Shown here: one piece after another, positions 53,523 to 62,285 of the stretch | Layout of the letters: the number at the start of each line of letters is the position of its first letter | Position numbering within the stretch: position 1 is the first letter of the stretch | Origin: Cobetia amphilecti | Lineage (GTDB): Bacteria; Pseudomonadota; Gammaproteobacteria; Pseudomonadales; Halomonadaceae | NCBI RefSeq assembly: GCF_020217465.1 | Contig: NZ_CP084115.1 | Location: forward strand, 2,170,001-2,234,000 | DNA: 64,000 bases | Reading direction: 5' to 3' | Notes under the pieces: model-generated | What the model was told of the DNA's origin: nothing | The model's input: the letters and a program-made list of their open reading frames with translations, nothing else | Database searches by the model: none | Program-made: the position numbers and the translations under genes

Positions 53523-54116
53523 ATGTCTTCCGCCACTCCCTCCGTCAAGCCGCTGGCCGTGTTGTGTGCCGTGCGTACCCTGATGATCACCCTCTCACGT
53601 TGGAGCTGCCGGGGCTGTCTGGCCCTGGCTGCCAGCGGAGTCGCCGCGCTGTCGGCACTGGTGATCTGGACCGTCTTCATGCGCTGGGTCATGGGTCAGC
53701 CGCCGCACTGGGCAGAAGAGTTGCCGCAGCTGGTACTGGTATGGACCACCCTGCTGGCCGCGGTGTCCTGCACCCGCAACCGCACGCATCTGAGTGCGGG
53801 CCTGCTGCCGCTGCTGGTGCGCTCGGTGCGTATCCAGCGCATCACCTGCCGCATCACTGACGTCATGATCCTGATCATGCTGATGATGCTGGCCAAGGCA
53901 GGCATGGACCTGACCGCCATCACCATGCGTCAGACCACCACTGCGCTGCAGATTCCGGCCGGTATCGTCTATCTGTCCGTGCCGCTGTGCTGCACCGCAA
54001 TGGCCCTGATCCAGCTTGAGCATCTGTTGAGCCCTTCGGCCATCGCAGCCGAGATTCACGAGACAGATACCACTGCGTCTGACAACGCTTCATCTCGCCA
54101 AGGAGATGCCCCATGA
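53523..54116 (+). CDS. TRAP transporter small permease (DctQ type)
   Basis: This is a 197-residue membrane protein with four predicted helices. The conserved motif WAEELPQLVLVWTTLLAAVSC follows the second helix and RNRTHLSAGLLPLLV contains the typical Arg/His loop. It pairs with the large subunit. The start overlaps the preceding stop region (GTG at 53517 is an alternative), and its stop overlaps the next gene by 4 bp (ATGA). Confidence 0.88.
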   Translation: MSSATPSVKPLAVLCAVRTLMITLSRWSCRGCLALAASGVAALSALVIWTVFMRWVMGQPPHWAEELPQLVLVWTTLLAAVSCTRNRTHLSAGLLPLLVRSVRIQRITCRITDVMILIMLMMLAKAGMDLTAITMRQTTTALQIPAGIVYLSVPLCCTAMALIQLEHLLSPSAIAAEIHETDTTASDNASSRQGDAP

Positions 54117-55402
54117 CACTCGGCGCCCTGGCTCTGCTCGGCGTCTTCGCGCTCGGCATCCTCATCGACATTCCCATCGCCTTCGCGCTGTTGATGTCGG
54201 CCCTCTTCTACCTGCTGGCCTTTGGTGCCGCGCCCATGATGGTCTCCGCGCAGCAGTTCGTGGCCGGAATGGAAAGCTTCACCCTGCTGGCGATCCCGCT
54301 GTTCGTGCTCGCCGCCCAGTTGATGAACCGCGCCGGGCTGACCGAACGCCTGGTACGCCTGTGCATGGCGATGGTCGGTGACATCCGCGGCGGCTTGGCA
54401 GTGGTCGCGGTTCTTGCCTGCATGATGTTCGGCGCGCTGTCCGGCTCCGGCGTGGCGGACGTGATCGCCATCGGCAGCATGCTGCTGCCCACCATGGCCC
54501 GCAACGGCTATGACAAGGGCTTCAGCAGTGCGCTGGTCGGTACCGCCAGCTCCATCGGCACCGTGATTCCGCCCAGCATCGTGATGATCGTCTACGGCAC
54601 CACCTCCAATACCTCGGTGGGCCAGCTGTTCATGGGCGGCATCATCCCCGGCCTGATGCTGACCGTCGCGCTGGTCGGCGTCGCCCTCTACATGTCACGC
54701 AAGCATGGCTGGTCGGGCGGTGTCGCGGCCCGTGTGCCCGGCGAGCGACGCCGCGCCCTGCTCAGTGCCATGCCGGCACTGATGGTACCGGTGATGATCA
54801 TCGGCGGTATCCGCTTCGGGGTCTTCACGCCCACCGAAGCCGCCGCCTCCGCGATTCTCTACGCCATCATCATCGGCACCTGTGTCTATCGCAGCCTGAC
54901 CTGGCGCGGCTTCCTGGACAGTGTCCGCGCAACCGCCGAGACCACCGGCGCCATCCTGCTGATCATCGGTGCGGCCGGCATGTTCGCCTGGGGCCTGACC
55001 TACGAGCAGGTGCCGCAGGCCATCGCCCAGCTGATCGGCGAATTCACCGACAGCCGCATCAGCGTCCTGCTGCTGCTGACCGCCGTGCTGCTGGTACTGG
55101 GGTCCTTCATGGAAAGCGTGGCAATCATCATCATCGTGACGCCCATCGTGATGCCGCTGCTGGCGCAATACGGCATCAGCCCGGTGCACTTCGGGGTACT
55201 GCTGACCGTCAATCTGGCCATCGGCGCCAATACGCCGCCGCTGGGGATCGACCTGATGGCCGCCTGTCGCATCGCGGGCATCAACGTCAGCGACTCGCTG
55301 CGCCCGCTGGGCCTGATGCTGGGCGCGATGCTGACCGTGCTGATGCTGATCACCTTCATTCCGGAACTCGTGCTGTTCCTGCCCAACCTGATGGAGGGCT
55401 GA
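54113..55402 (+). CDS. TRAP transporter large permease (DctM type)
   Basis: This is a 429-residue, sodium-coupled membrane subunit with about twelve helices. FGALSGSGVADVIAIGSMLLP, GTASSIGTVIPPSIVMIVYG and NLAIGANTPPLGIDLMAACRIAG are the family landmarks for substrate and Na binding. ATG overlaps the small-permease stop. It forms the importer with the P and Q subunits; the substrate class is probably a carboxylate. Confidence 0.92.
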   Translation: MTLGALALLGVFALGILIDIPIAFALLMSALFYLLAFGAAPMMVSAQQFVAGMESFTLLAIPLFVLAAQLMNRAGLTERLVRLCMAMVGDIRGGLAVVAVLACMMFGALSGSGVADVIAIGSMLLPTMARNGYDKGFSSALVGTASSIGTVIPPSIVMIVYGTTSNTSVGQLFMGGIIPGLMLTVALVGVALYMSRKHGWSGGVAARVPGERRRALLSAMPALMVPVMIIGGIRFGVFTPTEAAASAILYAIIIGTCVYRSLTWRGFLDSVRATAETTGAILLIIGAAGMFAWGLTYEQVPQAIAQLIGEFTDSRISVLLLLTAVLLVLGSFMESVAIIIIVTPIVMPLLAQYGISPVHFGVLLTVNLAIGANTPPLGIDLMAACRIAGINVSDSLRPLGLMLGAMLTVLMLITFIPELVLFLPNLMEG

Positions 55403-55405
55403 GTG

Positions 55406-56209
55406 ATGACCACCGCCATGGACCACAAGCTTCCCCAGCGCTGGCTGTTCGTGCCGGGTGACGACGACGCCCGTCTGCAGGCCGCCCTCACCAGCGGCGC
55501 CGATGCCATCGTGGTCGATCTCGAAGAGTTCACCCCGGCCGCCGGACGCAAGCTTGCCATCAGTCGCTTCGCCGACTTCGCCAGACGCGCCCGTGCCCTG
55601 AAGGTGTGGCCGGCCGTGCGCCTCAACCTGCTGGAGCACGGCGGTCGCGAAGAGCTGGCAGAGCTGATCAGCACCACCCTGGGCGATCCCACCGGGACTC
55701 CCGCCGCCATCTTCCTGCCCGCCGTCGGGCAACGCGCCCAGCTGGCCGCGCTGGATGACGCCCTCGCCGAGCAGGAAGCCCTGCATGACCTGCCACGGGG
55801 CAGCCTGAAGAGCGTCGCGACGCTGGAAAGCCAGGCCGGACTGCTGGCCGCCGAGGAACTGCTCGCCGCGGGCGATGACACGCCACGCCTGCTGGGAGCG
55901 CTGATCGGTACCGGGGATCTGGCCACGGATCTGGGCCTGATGCCCGACCAGCCCGCCGCCACCATCACCGAGACGCTCAAGCCGTGGCGTCAGCGGCTGG
56001 CGAGAGCCTGCAAGACCCATCGCCGGCTGGCCATCGATGGCCCGTGGCGCTGGAAGCACGGGCTGGGTACCGACCAGCACTGGGCCAATCAGCAGGGGCT
56101 GCAGGCGCGTTGCGTCATCTACCCCGAACAGCTCGAGGCGCTTTACGACCTCATGCCCGCTCGCGGCGCTGACCCGATGCCCGTCGACAGCACCGCGCCT
56201 CAGACCTGA
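55406..56209 (+). CDS. HpcH/HpaI aldolase / citrate lyase beta-like protein
   Basis: This is a 267-residue TIM-barrel protein. WLFVPGDDDARLQAALTSGA and AIVVDLEEFTPAAGRK are the N-terminal strands of CitE-type lyases (Mg-binding Asp/Glu in DLEE). TLESQAGLLAAEELLAA and ALIGTGDLATDLGLMP follow, and GLQARCVIYPEQLEAL ends the barrel. Family members cleave malyl-CoA, citramalyl-CoA or similar; specificity is not visible. The protein is shorter than malyl-CoA lyases. ATG 55406 has GGAGGG at 7 nt, 3 bp after the permease stop, so it belongs to the TRAP operon. Confidence 0.85.
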   Translation: MTTAMDHKLPQRWLFVPGDDDARLQAALTSGADAIVVDLEEFTPAAGRKLAISRFADFARRARALKVWPAVRLNLLEHGGREELAELISTTLGDPTGTPAAIFLPAVGQRAQLAALDDALAEQEALHDLPRGSLKSVATLESQAGLLAAEELLAAGDDTPRLLGALIGTGDLATDLGLMPDQPAATITETLKPWRQRLARACKTHRRLAIDGPWRWKHGLGTDQHWANQQGLQARCVIYPEQLEALYDLMPARGADPMPVDSTAPQT

Positions 56210-56266
56210 GCCGCTGCCCTGCTGAGCGCCGCACCGAATTCATTACCGCGTCAAAACTACCGACGT

Positions 56267-56325
56267 CTCAACACCGATTTCTCAACATCCGAATTCTCAA
56301 CATTCGAATTCTCAACAACGAGAGC
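56267..56325. repeat. 14/15-bp tandem repeat, four copies, upstream of the ThDP gene
   Basis: CTCAACACCGATTT (14), CTCAACATCCGAATT (15), CTCAACATTCGAATT (15) and CTCAACAACGAGAGC (15) run up to 6 bp before the ATG at 56332, so the last unit occupies the ribosome-binding region. Confidence 0.87.
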
Positions 56326-56331
56326 ACTCCC

Positions 56332-58065
56332 ATGACTCAGGCCGCGAACACTTCCTCCGCTTCCACTCTGCCGCTGCGCAATGGCGGGCAGATTCTCGTC
56401 GATCAGATCCGTCTGCACGGTACCAAGCGTGTCTTCTTGGTGCCGGGCGAAAGCTACCTGCCGTGCATCGATGCACTCAATGAGCACAAGGGCTCCATCG
56501 AGCCCATCGTCTGCCGCCAGGAAAGTGGCGCAGGCTACATGGCCGAAGCCTACGGCAAGCTGACCAACGAGCCGGGCGTGTGCTTCGTCACCCGTGGCCC
56601 GGGCGCCACCAACGCCTCCATCGCCGTGCACACCGCCTATCAGGATTCCACGCCGATGATCCTGTTCATCGGTCAGGTCGGGGGCGACTTCATCGAGCGC
56701 GAAGCCTTCCAGGAAATCGATTACCGCCGCATGTTCGGCGAGATGACCAAGTGGGTCGCGCAGATCGACGACACCTCGCGCATTCCGGAATACATCGCGC
56801 GTGCCTATCAGGTGGCACGCAGCGGCCGTCCGGGCCCGGTGGTGCTGGCACTGCCCGAAGACACCCTGTGGGGCGAAGCCCAGGTCGCGGACGTCAAGCC
56901 GCACCCGCGTCTGGCCACCTACCCGGGTCAGCCGCAGCTCGATGAGCTCAAGCGCCTGCTCGCGACTGCCGAGCGCCCCTTCCTGCTGGTCGGTGGCAGC
57001 GGCTGGACCCGCGATGCCCAGGTCGCGCTGGAAGGCTTCGCCGAGCGCTTCGATATCCCCACCGGTGTCGCCTGGCGCCGTCTGGAGTGCGTCGATGCCG
57101 AACTGCCGCAATTCGCCGGTCACGTCGGCATGGGCATGCATGATGCGCTGCGTCAGCAGCTGGTCGAGAGTGACCTGGTGATCGCCGTCGGCACCCGTAT
57201 CGGCGAAGCCACCAGCGAAGGCTACAGCTGGATCCAGTCGCCGGTGCCGACCCAGAAGCTGGTGCACATCTACGCAGACCCGGAAGAGCTGGGCCGCGTC
57301 TATCAGCCGACGCTGGCCATCAATACCGACGTCAACGGCTTTGCACTGGCGCTCTCCACCCTGTCCCCGGATAGCGCGCCGCGCTGGTCCGGCATTACCC
57401 GCGAGGCGCGCGCCGCCTATCTAGCCACGCTGGAAGAGCAGCCGTCGCCGGGCCCGCTGAGCCTGGACAAGGTCAGTCTGACCGTCGACCGCATTCTCGA
57501 TGGCAAGGGCTGCATCAGCGTCGGCGCCGGCAACTACGCGCTCTACGCCCACCGCTATGTGCGCTTCCGTGGCCTGGGCAGCTCGCTGGCCCCGACCGTC
57601 GGTTCCATGGGTTACGGCCTGCCCGCCGCCATTTCCAGCAAGCTGGAGTTCCCGGAACGCCCCGCTGTCTGCTACGCCGGTGATGGCTGCTTCCAGATGA
57701 ACCTGCAGGAACTTGGTGTGGCGCTGCAGTACCGCCTCGGCGTCGTGGTGCTGGTGTTCAACAACGGCATGTGGGGCACCATCCGCGCCCACCAGGAAAA
57801 TGACTTCCCGGGCCGCGAGATCGCGCTGACCTTCACCAACCCGGACTTCGCCGCCCTGGTCACCGCCTACGGCGGCCTGGGTCAGGTGGTGGAGAAGGAC
57901 GAGGACTTCGAGGAAAGCTTCACGCGCGCGCTGGAATTTGCCGACCGCGAGCGTCTGCCGGCCCTGATCGAGCTGCGCTATGACCCGGACGGCATCGCCC
58001 CGGGCAAGCTGCTCAGCGGCATCCGTGAAGACGCCCTGACACGCAACGACAAGGGAGGTATCTGA
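56332..58065 (+). CDS. Thiamine-diphosphate enzyme (acetolactate synthase/2-oxoacid decarboxylase family)
   Basis: This is a 577-residue ThDP enzyme in three domains. The catalytic Glu64 lies in IVCRQESGAGYMAEAYG, TRGPGATNASIAVHTAYQDS is in the PYR domain, and the cofactor/Mg motif is GDGCFQMNLQELGVALQY ending with FNN. True biosynthetic acetolactate synthases have a small regulatory partner, which is absent here, so a catabolic decarboxylase or carboligase is more likely. The upstream ribosome-binding region (CAACGAGAGCACTCCC) is part of a tandem repeat. Next gene starts 1 bp after its stop. Confidence 0.88.
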   Translation: MTQAANTSSASTLPLRNGGQILVDQIRLHGTKRVFLVPGESYLPCIDALNEHKGSIEPIVCRQESGAGYMAEAYGKLTNEPGVCFVTRGPGATNASIAVHTAYQDSTPMILFIGQVGGDFIEREAFQEIDYRRMFGEMTKWVAQIDDTSRIPEYIARAYQVARSGRPGPVVLALPEDTLWGEAQVADVKPHPRLATYPGQPQLDELKRLLATAERPFLLVGGSGWTRDAQVALEGFAERFDIPTGVAWRRLECVDAELPQFAGHVGMGMHDALRQQLVESDLVIAVGTRIGEATSEGYSWIQSPVPTQKLVHIYADPEELGRVYQPTLAINTDVNGFALALSTLSPDSAPRWSGITREARAAYLATLEEQPSPGPLSLDKVSLTVDRILDGKGCISVGAGNYALYAHRYVRFRGLGSSLAPTVGSMGYGLPAAISSKLEFPERPAVCYAGDGCFQMNLQELGVALQYRLGVVVLVFNNGMWGTIRAHQENDFPGREIALTFTNPDFAALVTAYGGLGQVVEKDEDFEESFTRALEFADRERLPALIELRYDPDGIAPGKLLSGIREDALTRNDKGGI

Positions 58066-58066
58066 C

Positions 58067-59419
58067 ATGAGCACATCCACAACTCAAGCGACTCAAGACG
58101 TGCTGGACTCCCTCGCCCTGCGCGTCGATGGCAAGCGCCTGTGGGACGCGCTGATGACATTGGCCGAGATCGGCGCGACGCCCAAGGGCGGCAACTGCCG
58201 CCTGGCACTCACCGAAGAAGACCGCGCCGGCCGCGAGCTGGTCACCGGCTGGCTCGAGGCCGCAGGCCTCACGCTGCGCGTCGACGAGATCGGCAACATC
58301 TTCGCCCGTCGCCCGGGCCGCAATGACAGCCTGCCGCCGGTCGCCACCGGCAGCCACATCGACACCCAGCCCACCGGCGGCAAGTTCGACGGCTGCTTCG
58401 GCGTGCTGGCTGGCCTGGAAGTCATGCGCGTGCTGGATGAGCACGGCATCGAGACCGAAGCCCCGCTGGAAGTGGTGATCTGGACCAACGAGGAAGGCAG
58501 CCGCTTCGTGCCGGTGATGATGGGGTCCGGGGTGCATGCGGGCCTGATTCCGCTCGAGAAGGCACTGGCCGCCACCGACCGCGACGGCGACAGCGTTGCC
58601 GCGTCACTGGCGCGCACCGGCTATGCCGGCGACGTGCCGGTGGGCAGCCACGATTTCGGCGCCTATTTCGAGGCGCATATCGAGCAGGGCCCGGTGCTGG
58701 AGCAGGAAGAGATCACCATCGGTGCCGTCACCGGCTCGCTGGGTCTGCACTGGTTCGACGTGGTGGTCAGCGGTCAGGAAGCCCACGCCGGCCCGACACC
58801 GATGCCCTACCGCCGCGATGCGCTCAAGACCGCCTGCGCGCTGGTCAGCGACATCCTGACGCTGGCCGATGCCTATCAGCCCAACGGTCGCGTCACCTGT
58901 GGCGAATTCAATGTGCATCCCAACTCGCGCAACGTGATTCCGGGCCAGGTGCGCTTCAGCGTCGACCTGCGCCACCTGGAGCCGGCGGTGCTCGCCGAGA
59001 TGCACGACCAGCTCAAGGCGCTGTGCCTCAAGCATCACACCGCCAACCAGAGCGACAGGCAGCGGGTCGATGTCGAACTGATCGAGGTCCAGCACATTCC
59101 ACCGACGCCCTTCGCGCCGGAACTGGTCGAGATGGTGCGCAGCGCCAGCCAGGAGCTGGAACTCAGCTTCCGCGACATGGAAACCGGCGCCGGTCACGAC
59201 GCCGTGCAGATCGCCGGTATCAATCCGGTGGCGATGATCTTCGTACCCTGCGAAGACGGCATCAGCCACAACGAGAGCGAGAACGCCGAGCCTGCCGATC
59301 TCGAAGCCGGTGCCAACGTGCTGCTGCTGGCGATGCTCAAGCGTGCCGGTGTCGTCAGCACCAGCTCTGGCAATGACGAAGCCAATGCGCCCCACAACAC
59401 CGTGGAGAACGCCCAATGA
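58067..59419 (+). CDS. M20-family hydantoinase/carbamoylase-type amidase
   Basis: This is a 450-residue di-metal hydrolase of the N-carbamoyl-L-amino-acid hydrolase/allantoate amidohydrolase/beta-ureidopropionase group. PPVATGSHIDTQPTGGKFDG gives the first metal His/Asp, WTNEEGSRFVPVMMGSG the bridging Glu pair, and QEAHAGPTPMPYRRDAL the dimerisation-domain ligands. ETGAGHDAVQIAGINP and the final HNESENAEPADLEAGANVL complete the site. It would release ammonia and CO2 from an N-carbamoyl substrate, or hydrolyse another amide. It overlaps the next gene by 4 bp (ATGA). Confidence 0.9.
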   Translation: MSTSTTQATQDVLDSLALRVDGKRLWDALMTLAEIGATPKGGNCRLALTEEDRAGRELVTGWLEAAGLTLRVDEIGNIFARRPGRNDSLPPVATGSHIDTQPTGGKFDGCFGVLAGLEVMRVLDEHGIETEAPLEVVIWTNEEGSRFVPVMMGSGVHAGLIPLEKALAATDRDGDSVAASLARTGYAGDVPVGSHDFGAYFEAHIEQGPVLEQEEITIGAVTGSLGLHWFDVVVSGQEAHAGPTPMPYRRDALKTACALVSDILTLADAYQPNGRVTCGEFNVHPNSRNVIPGQVRFSVDLRHLEPAVLAEMHDQLKALCLKHHTANQSDRQRVDVELIEVQHIPPTPFAPELVEMVRSASQELELSFRDMETGAGHDAVQIAGINPVAMIFVPCEDGISHNESENAEPADLEAGANVLLLAMLKRAGVVSTSSGNDEANAPHNTVENAQ

Positions 59420-60942
59420 GCGCAACCACTGCAACCTCCGTTCCGCTGACGCATGCCGACTGGCAGCTGCGCGCCGCCGCGCTGACCTTCGAGACGCGTG
59501 CCTTCATCGACGGTGCTTATGTGGAAAGCACCGGCTGCGACACCTTCCCGGCGTATAACCCGGCCACCGGTGAAGTGCTGGCGCATGTCACCGCCTGCAC
59601 CGAGCAGGACATCGACCGCGCCGTGATGGCCGCGCGTCGCGCCTTCGACTCCGGTGTCTGGTCACGTCAGTCCCCCCAGGCCCGCAAGGCCGTGCTGCAG
59701 CGCTTTTCCCAGCTGATCAGCGACAATGCCGAAGAACTGGCCCTGCTGCAGACGCTGGAAATGGGCAAGCCGATCGGCGACAGCCTGGGCTTCGATCTGG
59801 CGGAAACCGCGCGCTCGGTGGCCTGGTACGCCGAGGCCATCGACAAGCATTACGACGAGATCGCGCCTACCGGCGAGAACGTGCACGCCACCATTACCCG
59901 TGAAGCGCTGGGCGTGGTCGCGGCGGTGGTGCCGTGGAACTTCCCGCTGATGATCGCCTCCTGGAAGTTCGCGCCGGCGCTGGCGCTGGGCAACAGCGTG
60001 GTGCTCAAGCCGGCCGAAGCCTCAAGCCTGAGTGCGCTGCGTCTGGCGGCGCTGGCCGATGAAGCCGGCATTCCGGCGGGCGTGTTCAACGTCACGCCAG
60101 GCCTGGGCGCGGTAGCGGGTCAGGCGCTTGGCCTGCACATGGAAGTCGATGCGCTGGCCTTCACCGGCTCCACCGCGACCGGCAAGCGCTTCATGCGCTA
60201 CGCCAGCTACTCCAACCTCAAGCGTGTGTGGCTGGAGTGTGGCGGCAAGTCGCCGCATATCGTGTTCGCCGATTGCCCGGACCTGGACCAGGCCGCTCGC
60301 GCCGCCGCCGATGCCATCTTCATCAATCAGGGCGAAGTCTGCATCGCCGGTTCACGCCTGTACGTCGATGAGGCCATCTTCGATGACTTCATGCCGCGCC
60401 TGATCGCCTGCGCCCGTGCCATGCCGGCCGGTGACCCGCTCGACCCGGCCACGCGCATGGGCGCACTGGTCAGTGCGGACCACCACGAGAAGGTGCTCGG
60501 CTTCGTCGAGACGGCGCTATCGGAAGGCATGACGCTGCACCAGGGCGGCCGTGCCATCGCCCCCGGCGACGCCACCTCCGGCGGCTGGTATCTGGAGCCG
60601 ACCATCGTGGAAGGCGGCCAGAACAGCACCGTGATGCGCGAGGAAATCTTCGGCCCGGTGCTGGGCGTGACCCGCTTCAGCGGCGAGGAAGAGGCCATCG
60701 AACTGGCCAATGATTCCATCTATGGCCTGGGCGCTGGGCTGTGGACGCGGGATCTGGCACGTGCCCATCGTGTCTCGCGGCGTTTGAAGGCGGGGCTGGT
60801 GTGGGTCAACTGCTACGCCGATGGCGATATCAGCGTGCCCTTCGGTGGCGTCAAGCAGTCCGGATTCGGGCGTGACAAGTCACTGCACGCGCTGGACAAG
60901 TACTCCGACCTGAAGACCACCTGGATCAATCTGGCCTATTGA
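59416..60942 (+). CDS. NAD(P)-dependent aldehyde dehydrogenase
   Basis: This is a 508-residue class-I/II-type aldehyde dehydrogenase. VPWNFPLMIASWKFAPALAL and FTGSTATGKRF bind the cofactor, LECGGKSPHIVFADCPDLD has the general-base Glu, and INQGEVCIAGSRLYV has the catalytic Cys (a single Cys, unlike GabD in this window). FGGVKQSGFGRDKSLHALDKY is the C-terminal signature, close to PuuC/gamma-glutamyl-aminobutyraldehyde and similar enzymes. Last gene of the block; its ATG overlaps the previous stop. A GC hairpin follows. Confidence 0.92.
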   Translation: MSATTATSVPLTHADWQLRAAALTFETRAFIDGAYVESTGCDTFPAYNPATGEVLAHVTACTEQDIDRAVMAARRAFDSGVWSRQSPQARKAVLQRFSQLISDNAEELALLQTLEMGKPIGDSLGFDLAETARSVAWYAEAIDKHYDEIAPTGENVHATITREALGVVAAVVPWNFPLMIASWKFAPALALGNSVVLKPAEASSLSALRLAALADEAGIPAGVFNVTPGLGAVAGQALGLHMEVDALAFTGSTATGKRFMRYASYSNLKRVWLECGGKSPHIVFADCPDLDQAARAAADAIFINQGEVCIAGSRLYVDEAIFDDFMPRLIACARAMPAGDPLDPATRMGALVSADHHEKVLGFVETALSEGMTLHQGGRAIAPGDATSGGWYLEPTIVEGGQNSTVMREEIFGPVLGVTRFSGEEEAIELANDSIYGLGAGLWTRDLARAHRVSRRLKAGLVWVNCYADGDISVPFGGVKQSGFGRDKSLHALDKYSDLKTTWINLAY

Positions 60943-60975
60943 GCCGTCGGTCGGCCCTCGAGGGTCGCCCCCGAA

Positions 60976-61013
60976 GCGCCGCTGCCACCCGGACTGTCTG
61001 GTGACAGCGGCGC
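60976..61013. terminator. GC hairpin between convergent operon and lysR
   Basis: GCGCCGCTG-C-CACC pairs with GGTG-A-CAGCGGCGC (one mismatch) around a 10-nt loop. No T-run, so termination may be weak; it separates the aldehyde dehydrogenase and the LysR gene. Confidence 0.6.
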
Positions 61014-61079
61014 GGGCCATTCAGAACGCGCTGCAGGACGGGCTCCAGCACAACGTCTTGAACTTGTCTCAAAGGTGAC

Positions 61080-62099
61080 TCAAGTGGCGGGCGTATCACC
61101 ACCCGGCGCACCGTCACTGGCCAGCACGGCATTCGTGTCCGGCAGTTGCATTTCGAGACCACGATGCAAGCGTTCTTCCAGCGGCACCTTGGCCAGCGCG
61201 TTGTGCAGGAAGTCGACAAAGGTGGATTCGGCGGCACTGAAACGCGCTTCACGATGCCACATCAGGTGCAGATCGATATCGGCCACGCCCCCATAGGGTG
61301 GCAAGGGCCAGAGCTGCCCTTCGTCGATCTCGCGCCGCACGGTGTGTTCCGGCATGCAGCCGATTCCCCAGCCGGCCAGCACCATGCGGCGGATTTCCTG
61401 CAGGCTGCTGGATTGACCGATCACCGGGCCCTGCAAGCCCTCGCGGGCGCGGAACATCGCCAGCGGTGACAGCACGCCATCGAGCTGCTCACTGCCAAAG
61501 GAGACATAACGCTCATTGCGCAGCGCCTCCAGCGGCAGATTCTGCTGACCGAACAACGGATGCATGCGACCACAGAAATAGCGGTAGCTCTGGCGCGCCA
61601 GCACCTGAGACATCAGCTGCTCGGGCGTCTGCTGGGCCAGACAGATACCCAAGGCCCCCTGGCGCTGCAGCAGACCCTGCTGCACCTCGTGACTGGACAT
61701 TTCCTGGATCGAGAAAGTGACCTGGGGGAAACAGCGATGAAAGCGCGCGAACACGCTATCAAGGAATCGGCATTCGATGCCGGTGATGAACAGGAGCGAG
61801 ACATGCCCGGAAATCTCCGTATGACTGTTGCCCACCTCAGAGGCGAGACGCGCCACGTTGGCGTAGATCTCCACCGCCTCGCGATAGACCACCTGCCCCG
61901 CCCCCGTCACGCGAAAGCTGTGACTGTCCCGTTCGATCAGACGCTGCCCCAGGCGCTCTTCCAGGCGCTTGAGTGACAGACTCACCGCTGGCTGTGACAG
62001 GTAGAGACGCGCCGCGGCCCGACTGACACTTTCCTCCTGGACGATGACGATGAATGTTCTCAGCAGGTTCCAGTCCAGCGTGTCATGTATGGGTCGCAT
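61080..62099 (-). CDS. LysR-family transcription regulator
   Basis: This is a 339-residue regulator. Its winged HTH spans about 10-70 (NLLRTFIVIVQEESVSRAAA, LSQPAVSLSLKRLEERLGQR), followed by a two-lobe effector domain (GHVSLLFITGIECRF, VLAGWGIGCMPEHTVRRE). The C-terminal 40 residues are longer than usual. Divergent from the sodium:solute symporter (186-bp gap) and convergent with the TRAP/ThDP block. It most likely controls the symporter, and perhaps the catabolic operon too. Confidence 0.88.
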   Translation of the reverse strand: MRPIHDTLDWNLLRTFIVIVQEESVSRAAARLYLSQPAVSLSLKRLEERLGQRLIERDSHSFRVTGAGQVVYREAVEIYANVARLASEVGNSHTEISGHVSLLFITGIECRFLDSVFARFHRCFPQVTFSIQEMSSHEVQQGLLQRQGALGICLAQQTPEQLMSQVLARQSYRYFCGRMHPLFGQQNLPLEALRNERYVSFGSEQLDGVLSPLAMFRAREGLQGPVIGQSSSLQEIRRMVLAGWGIGCMPEHTVRREIDEGQLWPLPPYGGVADIDLHLMWHREARFSAAESTFVDFLHNALAKVPLEERLHRGLEMQLPDTNAVLASDGAPGGDTPAT

Positions 62100-62285
62100 G
62101 GTGATTGTTCCTGTCCCGAAAGTGGCGCGACCGGCAAGAGCGCAATGAAACGCACTCTCGCCGACACCCAGATAGCAATAAAGTCAGCACCGCGTCACCG
62201 ACGTCTGCCCTCGAGTGATATATTCCCTCTCACTCAAGACAGCAATGACGATCAATACAAAATCAATAAAGCGGAAAACACGACG

